Assembly (NCBI GenBank): GCA_902702965.1
Contig: CACRXP010000018.1
Coordinates: 254,152 to 318,151, forward strand
Length of the DNA stretch: 64,000 nt
Source of the DNA: Spirometra erinaceieuropaei
Taxonomy: Eukaryota; Platyhelminthes; Cestoda; Diphyllobothriidea; Diphyllobothriidae
Direction of reading: 5' to 3'
Positions 12,376 through 22,610 of this stretch are shown one piece after another. Each line of letters starts with the position of its first letter. The stretch's first letter is position 1. The position numbers and the translations under genes were made by a program. The notes under the pieces were generated by a model. It had not been told where the DNA came from. It worked only from the letters and a program-made list of their open reading frames with translations, and searched no databases.

Positions 12376-12944
12376 AAACATTAAGTGCGTGTGACTCCTC
12401 ATCGTAGCATACGCAAAAACTCAAGAAACCACTGTCTGTGTTTTCTGTACCTTTTTTGAATGGATGTATTTACCTTACTGATGGGTTCAGAGCCAGCTAG
12501 CCGGAAGCCTAATTCCAAAATACTCATAATACCATAACATACTGAGTTCTGTATTAGCATGCTCTGAGTTCGATGTGCATGTAGTGTCTAAAAAGAATCG
12601 TAGCCCAAACTTCCTGAACCGTCCCTTGTGATTTTCGATAGCTGACTGTAGTCGATCATATTTGAAAAAATATGCAGAATAATTTATCAACCTTTATTCG
12701 ATGGAATTGCGGTCACATAAGCTTTGCTATCAAAAGAAAAGAGACATTACACAATCAAGGTATTTAATTACAAGAGACGTTCTCAGATTCTCGCCCACAG
12801 TCATCGGATCATGAACTGTCACTCACAGCTTATGCAGCATATGTGTGTTTTTGCCTTTTAAGTTCTCTAGAAGTTAACTGCCAACCTGGAGTATTGCCTG
12901 TGCTGTTAATGTGGAATCCCTCTACCCTTAAGTATACTTCTAAC
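12376..12944. other. Unassigned stretch
   Basis: No gene or repeat recognised in about 570 bases. Confidence 0.35.
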
Positions 12945-13101
12945 TCCCTGTCGGCAGTTTATGAATATTACGCGGTTATCCGCTGTGGCTGAGAGACTTC
13001 GGCGAAATATTCATACATAACAATCTCAGTCTGAGCCTATAGACCTTCAACATACTGATCTACTCTTGATTCGCAGTTAATTTTTAAGGAAATTAAAAAA
13101 C
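12945..13101 (+). repeat. S3 structured repeat, copy 1
   Basis: It starts CCTGTCGGCAG (hairpin). A three-way junction follows, closed by ATGAATATT/AATATTCAT with inner stems GCGG/CCGC and GGCTGA/TCGGC. It ends with an AATTT..AAATT hairpin. Confidence 0.6.
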
Positions 13102-13102
13102 G

Positions 13103-13290
13103 AAAATTTCACAATTGGAATATCCACCAGGAAGCAGACAGGGAATGTCGGAGGACCCACTGACGAGACGAACCCATGAAAACTGTGTCATCCAGCGGCA
13201 GAATATCGGCGGAACACGCGTGCATGGGCCTTTGGCTATTACCTGTGCTGTTAGTATGATATCACCATACCCTACATGTGCGTGTGGGCT
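13103..13290 (+). repeat. S3-linked unit
   Basis: Follows S3 and matches the units after S3 at about 31985-32170 and 32323-32520 (ATATCCACCAGGAAGCAGAC, GGGCCTTTGGCTATTACC). It shows that S3 belongs to a larger repeat. Confidence 0.55.
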
Positions 13291-15356
13291 TGGTCATCTA
13301 TAACTGGGTTCCCGACTCTTACCAGATTTATGAGTCGTTCGAAAATTTATAGGATTACTTTGTCCACTTTGTGTAGACTTATACGCACATACATGAAAAG
13401 CTATGCTCCTATCAGTAAAGTACCAAATCAGCCTTAGTTGCCTTGAAGAAGCTAGCAAACAGCAATATGCGAGTTTACTTGAATGTCCTCATTTTGTACT
13501 CTTTTTAATAGGCTAGCGTCTAGAGTGGCCTGTATTGTGGATGCCACACGTCCACTTTGCAATCGCGCCCTGACAACTTGGAAGTCAAGCCTGCTAGCAA
13601 CTGTCCTCAAGCTTCTTCTGTTCGCTTTTCTGGTCAGTACATCTCTATTATAGGGTGGAAGGTAATGGCACTAAAAACGGGAATTGGTTTGCTTTTCTAA
13701 AATAATAAAATGGGCTTGACAATTAGAGAACTGTTTTTTTTATCAATGAACTTGTTAAACATTATTTTCCCGGGAAAAATTTGGTCAAGACAAAGGCGAC
13801 AAGATATGTACAGTTGAATGACGTCAACTTATTTGCCTCAAGATGAACTGCCAAATCACGTTGGCGATATATCCGCTTCTTCAGACTGAAAATTTCTTCC
13901 GTTTCACTGTTTGGATTAACCGTGAATACAACTCGGTTCGATTATATCGCGTAAACTGCTGCTTACCGGCCATTCACCTTGCCGAATCAGCAGATAATTT
14001 TTTTTAAAATTCTAATTCAAAAATACATAAACTCAACTGGGCCGAAGTCTCTTAATGAGATACTTAGGGGGAAAGCCATTTCAAAATTGAATAAGTCCAG
14101 CATAGTATTCCCCACAGTCCTGACGACGCAAGGACAGGCTTGAAGCGATGTAAAAGGCCAAAAAGTTGCGAGTAACTTTCAATAGTTTTTCGAATAGAAC
14201 ATGACGGAAGTTGAGTGTAGGTCGACAAGATAAAGATTCCCAATAAAAAGTCAGGGAAGACGGAATGCGTGGACCAGCTTTACTGTTTGGAACGCGTGTA
14301 CACCAAGGCTGTGTGGGCAGCCGCCGCAAGCGTGCTCTCCAGACAAGTTGTTGTCTGTGACTGCCTTCGAGGTGTTGTGTCCCAGCGCGTGTGCGCGCTC
14401 CGTTATCTCCGCGTCCGCCAGCCAATCAGAGGGGGGACAGCGATGATTGGCCTGGAGCACTCGCGAGTCCCAGCAGCGTATCGACAAGGAGCGTGAGGCG
14501 GACAGGAAGGCAGCGTGACAAAGGCGGAGGGCAAGAGGACGCGAACTGCCACAAACGTTTCGGCTTTCGTTCAAGGATCAACTGGGTTCATGAACTCTGC
14601 TTGCAGTGAACGGTACTATGACAGTTAGATGAGCATAAACATGGCTTATCATCCAACAGGGCAGTAAGGATTGGATCTCATTTCCCAGCCGTACCTGCAG
14701 TAGACAAGCCGCAGACCAGTAGACCATTATACTGAAACCTTTCAGAAAAAGTTATTATTTACCTTACCATAGTCACGTTATGCTCCCAAAGTAGCGCCCG
14801 GGACTCAAATTTCACAATACCCTCTCACGCAATGAAGACGTCACTGAAACACTATAGTAGTATGATCAGTTGAATTTGAATATGGCATGCATCGTATTCA
14901 CGTTGGTCTTCAATGCTAACGCCCCTGAAGCCAAAATATACCGAGCTAGATTAAGAGCATTTCGACTCACACGGCATAGTTATTCTAATCATGCTTCTAA
15001 AATGGCGTCAGTAGTCTCACTATGTGGAAACATTTTCGCGGAAAATTACGAAACAGATTATCTACTCCAGTTATTGTTCTCACTATCACAAAGCATAGTT
15101 ATTCTTATCATGTATGCAAATTTGCATTCAATAGTGCGACTGTATGAAAACTTTTTGCACGGAAAATCATGAAGTGCATCGTTTAATCCTTTATCCAATA
15201 CGTGTGTCTCTTTGCTAAAGGAATGAACCGCTTTCTGACGGCCACAGTTTTCCGCATTAGTTTACTTGAATAGGGTTCGGAGAGCGCAAATACACGCGGC
15301 GTCTTTTTCCTCATATCAGCGATCTGTCAGGTTTAAATATCATGGAAGTGTTTTCG
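13291..15356. other. Unassigned stretch
   Basis: About 2 kb without a supported gene. The opposed frames at 14081-14574 overlap a GC-rich patch and have no motif. Positions about 14970-15180 contain an imperfect direct duplication (CATAGTTATTCT..ATCATG), which explains the 100-codon frame there. Confidence 0.4.
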
Positions 15357-15525
15357 GATCTTATTTCATAGCCTTACCTTCAGAGGACAAGCCGCAACTT
15401 AACACCTAACCCCAACTCCTAGCCTTAACCCCTAACCCTGATCACTAACGCCTAACCCCTAATCCCTAACCTTGACCTCTAACCCCTAACCCTAACATTA
15501 ACAGGCGCGGCTACGAAATAAGGTC
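15357..15525. repeat. Telomere-like tract in a TIR-bounded repeat (T1)
   Basis: Degenerate CCCTAA repeats (about 15400-15500) lie between GGATCTTATTTCATAGCC and its near-inverse GGCTACGAAATAAGGTC. The same arrangement recurs at 43.07-43.22 kb. Confidence 0.6.
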
Positions 15526-16297
15526 TTGCCGCAGTAGCTGACTAGCGTCTGCTAGGCAAACAATTTTCTTTTAGTGCTGCTAGGTAAATGTAACGCATCC
15601 GGAATATTTTAGAATCCCCAGTTTTTTCAACATGTTTTGCATCGTATTCGGATTGAGGGAGTACTTGAAATGGGGGCTGGGCGTCCTCGTGGGGTCCCTT
15701 GCAGTCAGCGTCGCCCACTGCGTCTGGTCAGTCGGCTATTCTATTCCTTCGAAGCATCTATCGTTCCCAGCAGGCAATCCAAAGTTCCTGCTGTTGCAAC
15801 TCAGCGCCTCAGCTGCAGTCACGTGAATTTTCCGTTTCCACATTAGTAACCGCACCCTGACTATCTCCGTTTCATTATAAACGCCTTTCTGTCGAACACC
15901 ATTTCACCAATCAGCAGTGTGGAGTTTAAATATAGTCGGGCTAATGCGACCTTCAAGAGACCAAGGTCTGAAGGTCATACCGACACAACAACAGTGACAT
16001 ACAGAGGAAGATCACGCTGCCGAACGTACAGTGAAAATATTTATCTGATGAAGACCAACTGGCCTGCTATTTCTCTGATTGGTAGTTTTCCACCAAAGTA
16101 TGTATAGGTCGCCAGATTTAATTACGCGTTCTATGCTGGGTAAAAGTTAAATAAGTGGAAGTCTGGCAATTCATAACTCAAGTCTCTGACTCTTATTAAT
16201 CCAGTACATTTCAGAATACCTCCGTTTAAATAAAAAGTCTCCTTTGTTTATATGTGCGTTCTCAATTTGCAGTATTTCCTGCACTTGAAGTGACTCA
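15526..16297. other. Unassigned stretch
   Basis: No gene supported. Short open frames at 15632-15846 overlap in two frames and show no motif. Confidence 0.3.
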
Positions 16298-16945
16298 ACG
16301 TAACATAGCAGTCAGAAGAGGCTGTGAATTTTATTTTGGCGAAAATCCTAAAAGGGAAATTCGTTTGTACTGGAATAGTCGTTAAAACTTTCAGAGTTTC
16401 GATCAGTCGAAAGCGGGTGCTTACTGGTAAGATCTGGTTGGCCTTGCAGTCGCGCCTGATGAAAATTATACGGCTTGACTACTGAATTGTTTTGAGCAGT
16501 CGAGATTATGCCGAAGTGGCACACATGCATCTTGCTGGAACGGAAAAGGTCAACCGTGTGTTCGAATTTAGACGTAGGGTTAGTCTTAGGGTTTGGGGTA
16601 CTGTGAAGCTGAGACTTGAGTTTGCGGTTAGGGTTTGTGTCAAGTTCAATCGTTCCGGTTAGAGTTAGGGTTTTGATTGTGCTCTTGGTTTAGTGCTAGG
16701 GGTGGGACTAGGATAAGGGTTAGGGCCTCGGTTGCAGTTGGGGTTAGATCAAGGACAACGACCAGGACTAGGGCTAGGTATAGGGTTTGGAGTCAGGGTT
16801 AGGTTTAGGGTTTGGGGTAAGCTTTAGGGCAGTTGAGATTCAACTCAGTATGTCAGTCAGAAGAGGCTGCGAGTTCTGTTATGGCAAAATCCTCAAAGGG
16901 AAATTCGTTTGTATTGGCAGAGTTGTTAACGCTTTCAGGGTTTTC
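16298..16945. repeat. Direct repeats flanking a TTAGGG-like tract
   Basis: A segment at about 16303-16400 (GTCAGAAGAGGCTG, AAAGGGAAATTCGTTTGTA) recurs at about 16850-16945. Between them, about 16560-16830, is degenerate TTAGGG/GTTAGGG sequence. Confidence 0.55.
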
Positions 16946-17069
16946 TGTAAGTCAAAGTGTTGCTAACAAGTGTAAATTGGGCGCAATTGATGCGGTGAAG
17001 TCTTATAATTTGAACAGTTTCATTCCCAGCATAATATAAGTGTTCCTGATTCTGACTATCTGGCAGTAT

Positions 17070-17275
17070 GTTATTACCGACAAAGTCAAGGGAGACTGGA
17101 ATGGCCATTCCTGGCTTACTAGCCGTCGTCAGCCAGTCATACCCAAGCCCGAAGTGTGAAACACCCGAGCCTCGAACTCGCGACTTGTTAGTTAGAAGTC
17201 CACGCCTCTAACCACTGGGCCACGAGTCCGTTGCTCTGTCGGGTTCGATCGGTGAGCGCCCCCTACCATTCTGAC
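17070..17275 (-). mobile_element. SINE B, near full length
   Basis: On the minus strand: leader GGCGCTCACCGATCG, tRNA-like head with GGCCCAGTGGTTAGAGGC (A-box region) and GAGTTCGAGGC (B-box region), then the tail with GACTGGCTGACGACGGC and CTTTGTCGGTAATA. It is the best complete SINE B in the window. Confidence 0.65.
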
Positions 17276-17902
17276 CAACAACAGATATTTAGATGTGTTG
17301 CCAGATCCTTGTTTTGACATTCGTTCACTAATGCGAATCAACTCAAAGTGTTTTTCCGGAAATGAATACTAAAATGATACTAGTTTAGGGGAGCTTTAAG
17401 TTAGGATGTTTGTTTGTCGTAGAGGGACGCTCACCGATCACGTCATGGGACTTCCTCGTCCCGTTGTATCCTGTGGCCCTCTTGGCCACTGCCGGCAGCC
17501 ACACATCAGCGCACAATATGGGCGGAATAGCATTGGGTAAGGGTCGAAAGTACGCGCAGGTAAGGAAAACTATGGAGAACTACCTATTGTATTTTTAAAA
17601 GTAGGGGTTTTCGATCGGCTATTTGTCGGCACGATAACATTCGCTGACCCGTATCGTCCCATGAAATCAGCACTGCTGAAATTTCTACATTGGTTCATTG
17701 TTCTACACCCCACACGTAATTCTTCAGTAAGAGGAAAGCTCGTTTTTCGAAAGTAGTTTGCCACGGAGGGCGGTCAGGTGGTAAAAAAATACTATACATA
17801 TTGTTAACTGGAATGTATGCGTCTGCCAGTAAAGCAGGAGTTCGTTAAACACCAGTTAGCTTTTTTCTACCTCACTCAATTACGTAATCCTTGCCTAGCA
17901 TA
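17276..17902. other. Unassigned stretch with SINE leader motif
   Basis: A second SINE B leader (GGACGCTCACCGATCACG, + strand) lies near 17425. Nothing else is assigned. Confidence 0.3.
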
Positions 17903-17998
17903 ACCGATAAACACAACGGAGAGTGGAATGGGCATTTCTGACGCGTAAACCGTCATCGAGTGGGTTACGTAACGCGATCGGTGCGCGTCCCTTTATCC
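17903..17998 (-). mobile_element. SINE B, internally deleted
   Basis: On the minus strand the leader (GCACCGATCGCG) is joined directly to the tail (GATGACGGTT, AGAAATGCCCATTCC), without the tRNA-like head. Confidence 0.45.
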
Positions 17999-18017
17999 TA
18001 GTTAATATACCCGATCG

Positions 18018-18350
18018 CAACAAAAGAAGATGTGATTCTCTATTAATTGACAAAAAGAACGTATATTTTTGTTTATGGTTTCTATAAAATATATTTGAAT
18101 TTGCAAGACCATCGAAAATCAATGGGAAAAATGCATGCTACTTAGGTAGTCACTTTTTGCCGAGTACGCTTTCTACAGGACATTGAAAAGAAGTGCATTT
18201 AAAAGCCAACATCCTGCCGAGTCCGAAATGTTATAAGAGTATGCCTTATGGTAATCAGTATTACAACCGCGACTAAGTAATCCTTCCTAATCGAAAACGC
18301 ATTTCAGAATTTCAGCCAACATTTCATGAGGTCGGTCACTCACTGTAGGG
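18018..18350. mobile_element. F2 MITE, terminal half
   Basis: Matches the end of the F2 copy at 43.6 kb and terminates GAGGTCGGTCACTCACTG-TA. The other half is missing, interrupted by SINE B sequence. Confidence 0.65.
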
Positions 18351-18351
18351 T

Positions 18352-18880
18352 GTGTCTACGGCGATCCTTTCGCAACTGTACAAAGTGTATGGTGCCATAG
18401 ATTGAGCCGCATACCTACAACTGCGGTTATTCTTCACCTAAGGAAGAAATGGTCATAATGGATTAATCAAAGGGCCGGTCCACAGCGATCGTATCGTAAG
18501 TGTTTGAACGTATGCTACCATAGATTAAGCCGCATATCGACTGCTGCGCACGCTCTTCAGCTTCAGGTTAATAAACATAGAATGGGTCTAAAGCGATCAC
18601 TCCCTAACTTTCCTATGCTATGCTGGTCTAAAGATAGCCGCAAACGGACTAATTTCGTCCCTTGTGACCGAAGCAAGCATATGTGAAGGATGGCAAACCA
18701 ATGGTCGGCCTACAGCGATCGTTTCTCAACTCCTAAGGTAGATTTAGCCGCAACTCCATTACTGCTGTCGCTTTTCAGCCGTGTAAGCCTAGATCAAGGT
18801 TGATTAACCATGGCTCGGTCTACAGCCGTCGCATCTCAACTGTTGGAGACTATGATAATCTAAGTGAGGCAACATGTGCA
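18352..18880 (+). repeat. Degenerate tandem satellite, unit about 115 bp
   Basis: Five units begin near 18353, 18474, 18586, 18702 and 18815 with GGTCTACAGCGATCG-like sequence followed by TAGATTTAGCCGCA and a TTCAGC block. Divergence between units is high. Confidence 0.6.
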
Positions 18881-19526
18881 CTGCAGATCACATAAAATTG
18901 AGTTCGGATGAAACAACAAATATGTAGGGCCATAACCTACTCAAATAGGTATAGCAGGTATTATTTCTAGGCAACGGATATTTTGGTGCCCTCTCCCGAT
19001 TGTTACCGTGGTCTGGAATATGTAGGGCGGGCACGGGTGGTGTGTGAGTGTTTCGTGTGGACGGGTGGCATAACCTTACCACCAGTTCTACTCAGTCTCA
19101 TTCTTAGTTGGATTGGCTCGGACAAGCCATGGACGTATGGGAGGGGGAACAGATAGTCGGATGGATACATGGGCAGGGGCTCATACTTATGGCACGCTAG
19201 CGCTTTCTTCAATAGAATAAATACAACATGCCTGAGTCTTTCGCTGTGCCTTATCTATCGCTGTCTGAAAGACTGCCAGTTGACATGGTAACTAGGCCCC
19301 CACTCGGAACTAACGGTTAACCCGCAGTCGCTCTCGTGTACGGCGACCGTTGTGGCAAACGCACCTATGTGAGATTCGAGTCCTTCTGATACACGTGAAG
19401 TAGGTACCAGACCGTGCATTTCGCGTGTAGTTTGACTATTTAGCTCCATGATCCATAGCAAAACAGCTGTGATGAGAATCCTGATTCAGATTGGCGAAGT
19501 TGAGAGATCTGGGTTGATTATTTGAA
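18881..19526. other. Unassigned stretch
   Basis: No gene or clear repeat recognised. Opposed short frames at 18888-19212 have no motif. Confidence 0.3.
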
Positions 19527-19564
19527 AAAGAAGAAGAAGAAGAAGAAGAAGAAGAAGAAGAAGA
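19527..19564 (+). repeat. (GAA)n microsatellite
   Basis: About a dozen GAA/AAG triplets directly abut the left end of the PLE. The right end of the PLE shows CTTCTTCTTC, its inverse. Confidence 0.85.
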
Positions 19565-19565
19565 T

Positions 19566-21412
19566 GGGCTCATCGGAAGAGGTTTATTTAGATGCTGACG
19601 TTTCGCAAAAGAAATCGCAGGGTCAAGGTAGCGATAACGCTTATCGACTGGCTCTCCATGAAACCCACTGACACCGCCACGGCTCGTTTTTACGGTCTAC
19701 CGAAGCTACACAAGGCAAATGTCCCACTTAGGCCAATCGTATCCCTTCGCGGCACTCCGACGTATGGTTTGGAAAAATGGGTGTTCGGTCGTCTTAAGGT
19801 TTTAGCCGAAGGCTCGCCAACAACAGTAGCATCTGCAAATCAATTCCTCGAGCGCATAAAACATCTGAAGTTTGAGCCAGACGAATCCATGGTATCCTTC
19901 GATGTCATTTCGCTCTTCACCTCCATTCCACAGCAACTAGCGATAGACGTTGTCGACCGACTACTGGCAGAGCGCAATGAGGAGAGGGACAAGCCTCTGA
20001 AGTCTGAACATCTGCTCGAGCTTCTGCCATACTGGCTCAAGACCTATTTCCCCTTTGGTGGACATACGTACGAACGAATAAAAGGCACTCCTATGGGCGC
20101 CCCTCTATAAGGCCTAATCGCTGAATTAGTTATTCAACGGATAGAACACTTGGTTTTCACCAAGTATCAACCAAAGTTCTGGGCTCGCTATGTCGATGGC
20201 ACCGTCGTTGTCAAAACAACTGACGTTGAGCACCTAAAGGAACTACAGAACGCGGTTGACCCGGATATCCAATTTACGATGGAATCAGAAACAAACAGCC
20301 AACTGCCCTTCCTTGACGTGCTTGTGTGACGGTGTACAACTGTACAACTGCAAGCCGCCGTATTTCGAAAATCCGCCGGCACGAGACAGATCCTACACTT
20401 CAACAGCAATCATTCTCTGTCTCACAAGCGCAGCTATGTCCGCACTCTATTCCAAAGAGTCGAAACACACTGCAGCGCGCCAGAAGATAAAAGAGCCGAC
20501 CGAATGCATCTTCAGAACCTATTTGCAGTCAATGGTTATCCCAGAAATTTTATCGAGAGAAGCAGACGTCGGGCGCATATATGACGGCCAAATGAGCAGC
20601 AACCTGAAGTCTGGAGGGCCATTCGCTACGTTAAAGGGGTCTCTGAGGCGGTCTATTGATTTTAACCACCTGCCAAAATAGGCGTAGCCCACCGACCCCA
20701 GGCAACACTTTTACGCCGTCTGATGCAACCTAAGGACCCATTGCCAACCGCCGAAACCTCAGCAGTTATCTACAAAATAAATTGCAATGAGGGCGACTGC
20801 AAATATGTAGGAGAAACCGGGCGGAAATTGCAGAATCGCCTACAAGGGCACAAATCGGCTACTCGGAGGTTAAACCCGAACTCTTAATTAACAAAACACG
20901 TTGGAGAAACTGAGCATACTTTCGGTCTACAGCGAGCTACCATCTTAGGCCGGGGCAACACAAAAGCAGAACGACAAACTCTCGAGGCGTGGTTCTCCGA
21001 TGCCCACTCTATTAACAGGCATCTAAACCTTCCTGTAGCTTACAAAGTCCTACGTCATCACAATCGTAGAGCTCAGGACCAAACAACCACACATGACTTA
21101 AGAAGGCCATACGGAGACAACCCGACGACGAGTTTACGCGGTAAGGAAGAACAAGAACCACCAGACCGAACACCCGACAAATGTTCAATCATCTCCCCTC
21201 GACGCACGCAGACAAAACGCCCGTCACCCATCGCCCGTGAGGCCGAGGCAGCGAGAGGAGAGAAAAATCGATCAGCACGAGGCCGACCAACGTGACACAC
21301 CACTTGGGATACCTGGTCGATGAAGTGCAGTTTACGCTTTGACTATGGAGAACCGACCAAGCTCTTCGAAACGTCAGCATCTAAATAAAGCTGTTCCGGT
21401 GAGCCCAACTTC
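19566..21412 (+). mobile_element. Penelope-like element, 5'-truncated
   Basis: The element holds one decayed reading frame with reverse transcriptase and GIY-YIG endonuclease (see the pseudogene). Its two ends are inverted copies: the left reads GGGCTCATCGG then TTTATTTAGATGCTGACG, and the right reads CGTCAGCATCTAAATAAA then CCGGTGAGCCC. The right end keeps the 3' half of a hammerhead motif (GAAACGTCAGC). Such terminal inversions and partial hammerheads are typical of PLEs (family knowledge). It lies between GAA and TTC repeats, which could be insertion target or target duplication. Confidence 0.85.
19592..21295 (+). pseudogene. PLE reverse transcriptase / GIY-YIG endonuclease, dead copy
   Basis: A single frame of 567 codons is interrupted by stops at 20108, 20327, 20582, 20657, 20663 and 20885, with no frameshift needed. 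Motifs in order: YGLPKLHK and RPIVSLRGTP (finger region), FDVISLFTSIPQ (RT motif A), KGTPMGAPL (motif B), ARYVDGTVVV (motif C, where the usual YVDD has a Gly in place of the second Asp), LPFLDVLV (motif D), then after a linker YKINCNEGDCKYVGETGR (GIY-YIG nuclease core with its Arg) and a basic, Pro-rich C-terminus. PLE proteins copy RNA into DNA and nick the target with GIY-YIG. This copy lacks the N-terminal part and cannot make an active enzyme. ATG 19592 is only where the frame opens, inside the inverted terminus. Confidence 0.9.
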
Positions 21413-21432
21413 TTCTTCTTCAAATCCTGAGT

Positions 21433-22240
21433 CGCTGTAAACAAATCCACGCGTAAATCCCCCCATGGGACAGCAGTAGACAGTGTCCTTGATAACGGTC
21501 GAAAAACCGTGTGAGATCCAAATCGCTCCATTTGTATGTGTAATCCTGCCGTGTGCCTGCGGGCAGCCAGGTCGAGCGTGTTGCACGCGTAGACGAGCTC
21601 TCTCTTTCTTCCCGTCAAGCACTGCTCCCACTTTACGCATCAGACAACTGACCGGCCTGGAAGTCGAAAGAGAGGTGGAAGTCTGCGGCCTCAGCGCATA
21701 CTCGTCCCCATAAATAATTTGACGCGTTTAATACTATCGCGGTACGCTAAAGTCTGCGGTTTGGAAGGTTGACAACTGATGGTACAACTTCGACTTGGCA
21801 GTCAGCCCTGTGGAGTACGTTCGACCGCCAACTGTTGGCCCATTCGCGTTACTCACACAGAGTCCGTTAAACCTAGCTGCTTTCTAGCCTGTCTAGATTC
21901 AGTCGTCGGAGTCGGCTTACTTCGTGCAGTCCGTACGTGGAAACGGTGTAAATAAGTGCAGAATTGTACGGAAATACGGTTTTATAATTGGCGTGATTAG
22001 CAAGATTTGAATGCTACACTTACAACCAAATGCCTCCAGGCGTACAGTCAGAAAGATGTGGCGTCTAGTCAGACGGGCAGTATCAAGTTGCGCGGAAAGA
22101 AAACGGGAGATTCAAACAAATGGCACGAGGGTTGGAGGAAAACAGAAAGCCATAATTTTCCGAGGCAAACAGAAAATTAAAGTATAAGGTAAAAGGTGTC
22201 AAAAAGGGACCACATACGTGGTAACGTACAAGTTCAGTGC
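21433..22240. other. Unassigned stretch
   Basis: Sequence just beyond the PLE end has overlapping opposed frames (21343-21713) that straddle the element boundary. No gene is supported. Confidence 0.35.
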
Positions 22241-22610
22241 ATGTTTATGCGGAGCGGCAGACTGGTGCACTGACAGTTAGATTTGAAATGATCTCTTCTT
22301 AATGTGACCTTTATGACGTTTATACCTAGTGGTATCAGAGTTGCTCTCCTTTTTCCTTGTGTAGAATCATAATAAGTGTAAGTTTTGGACGACATGGTGC
22401 GGTTGTACGTTTATGTGATGGTTTTTGACGCGCCAGCCACCTGTGCCCCCTCCTCGCCTCCGGTGTTCTTGACTCTATCGCGGCACCGCGCCCAGATGAG
22501 GAAGGGAAGAAAGAGTGCGGTAGATGCTGCACAAGTCCACCGTCACTGTAACTATTTCAAGTGCAAATCACCGTCTCTGCTCCCATCTTACTCTAAAGCA
22601 TGCGGTGCAC
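22241..22610 (-). repeat. Dispersed repeat D (reverse)
   Basis: Shares with 998-1660 the blocks GCAGACTGGTG, CTCCGGTGTTCTTGACTC and GTAGATGCTGCACAAGTCC in the same orientation. Confidence 0.55.

Noticed and set aside
12945..13101. S3 repeat as a hammerhead ribozyme
   Set aside because: It has CTGATGG-like sequence but no GAAA box and no NUH site in the right place.
18530..18570. Hammerhead in the satellite (CTGAAGAGC on minus strand)
   Set aside because: The GAAA box is missing and other satellite units do not preserve the boxes.
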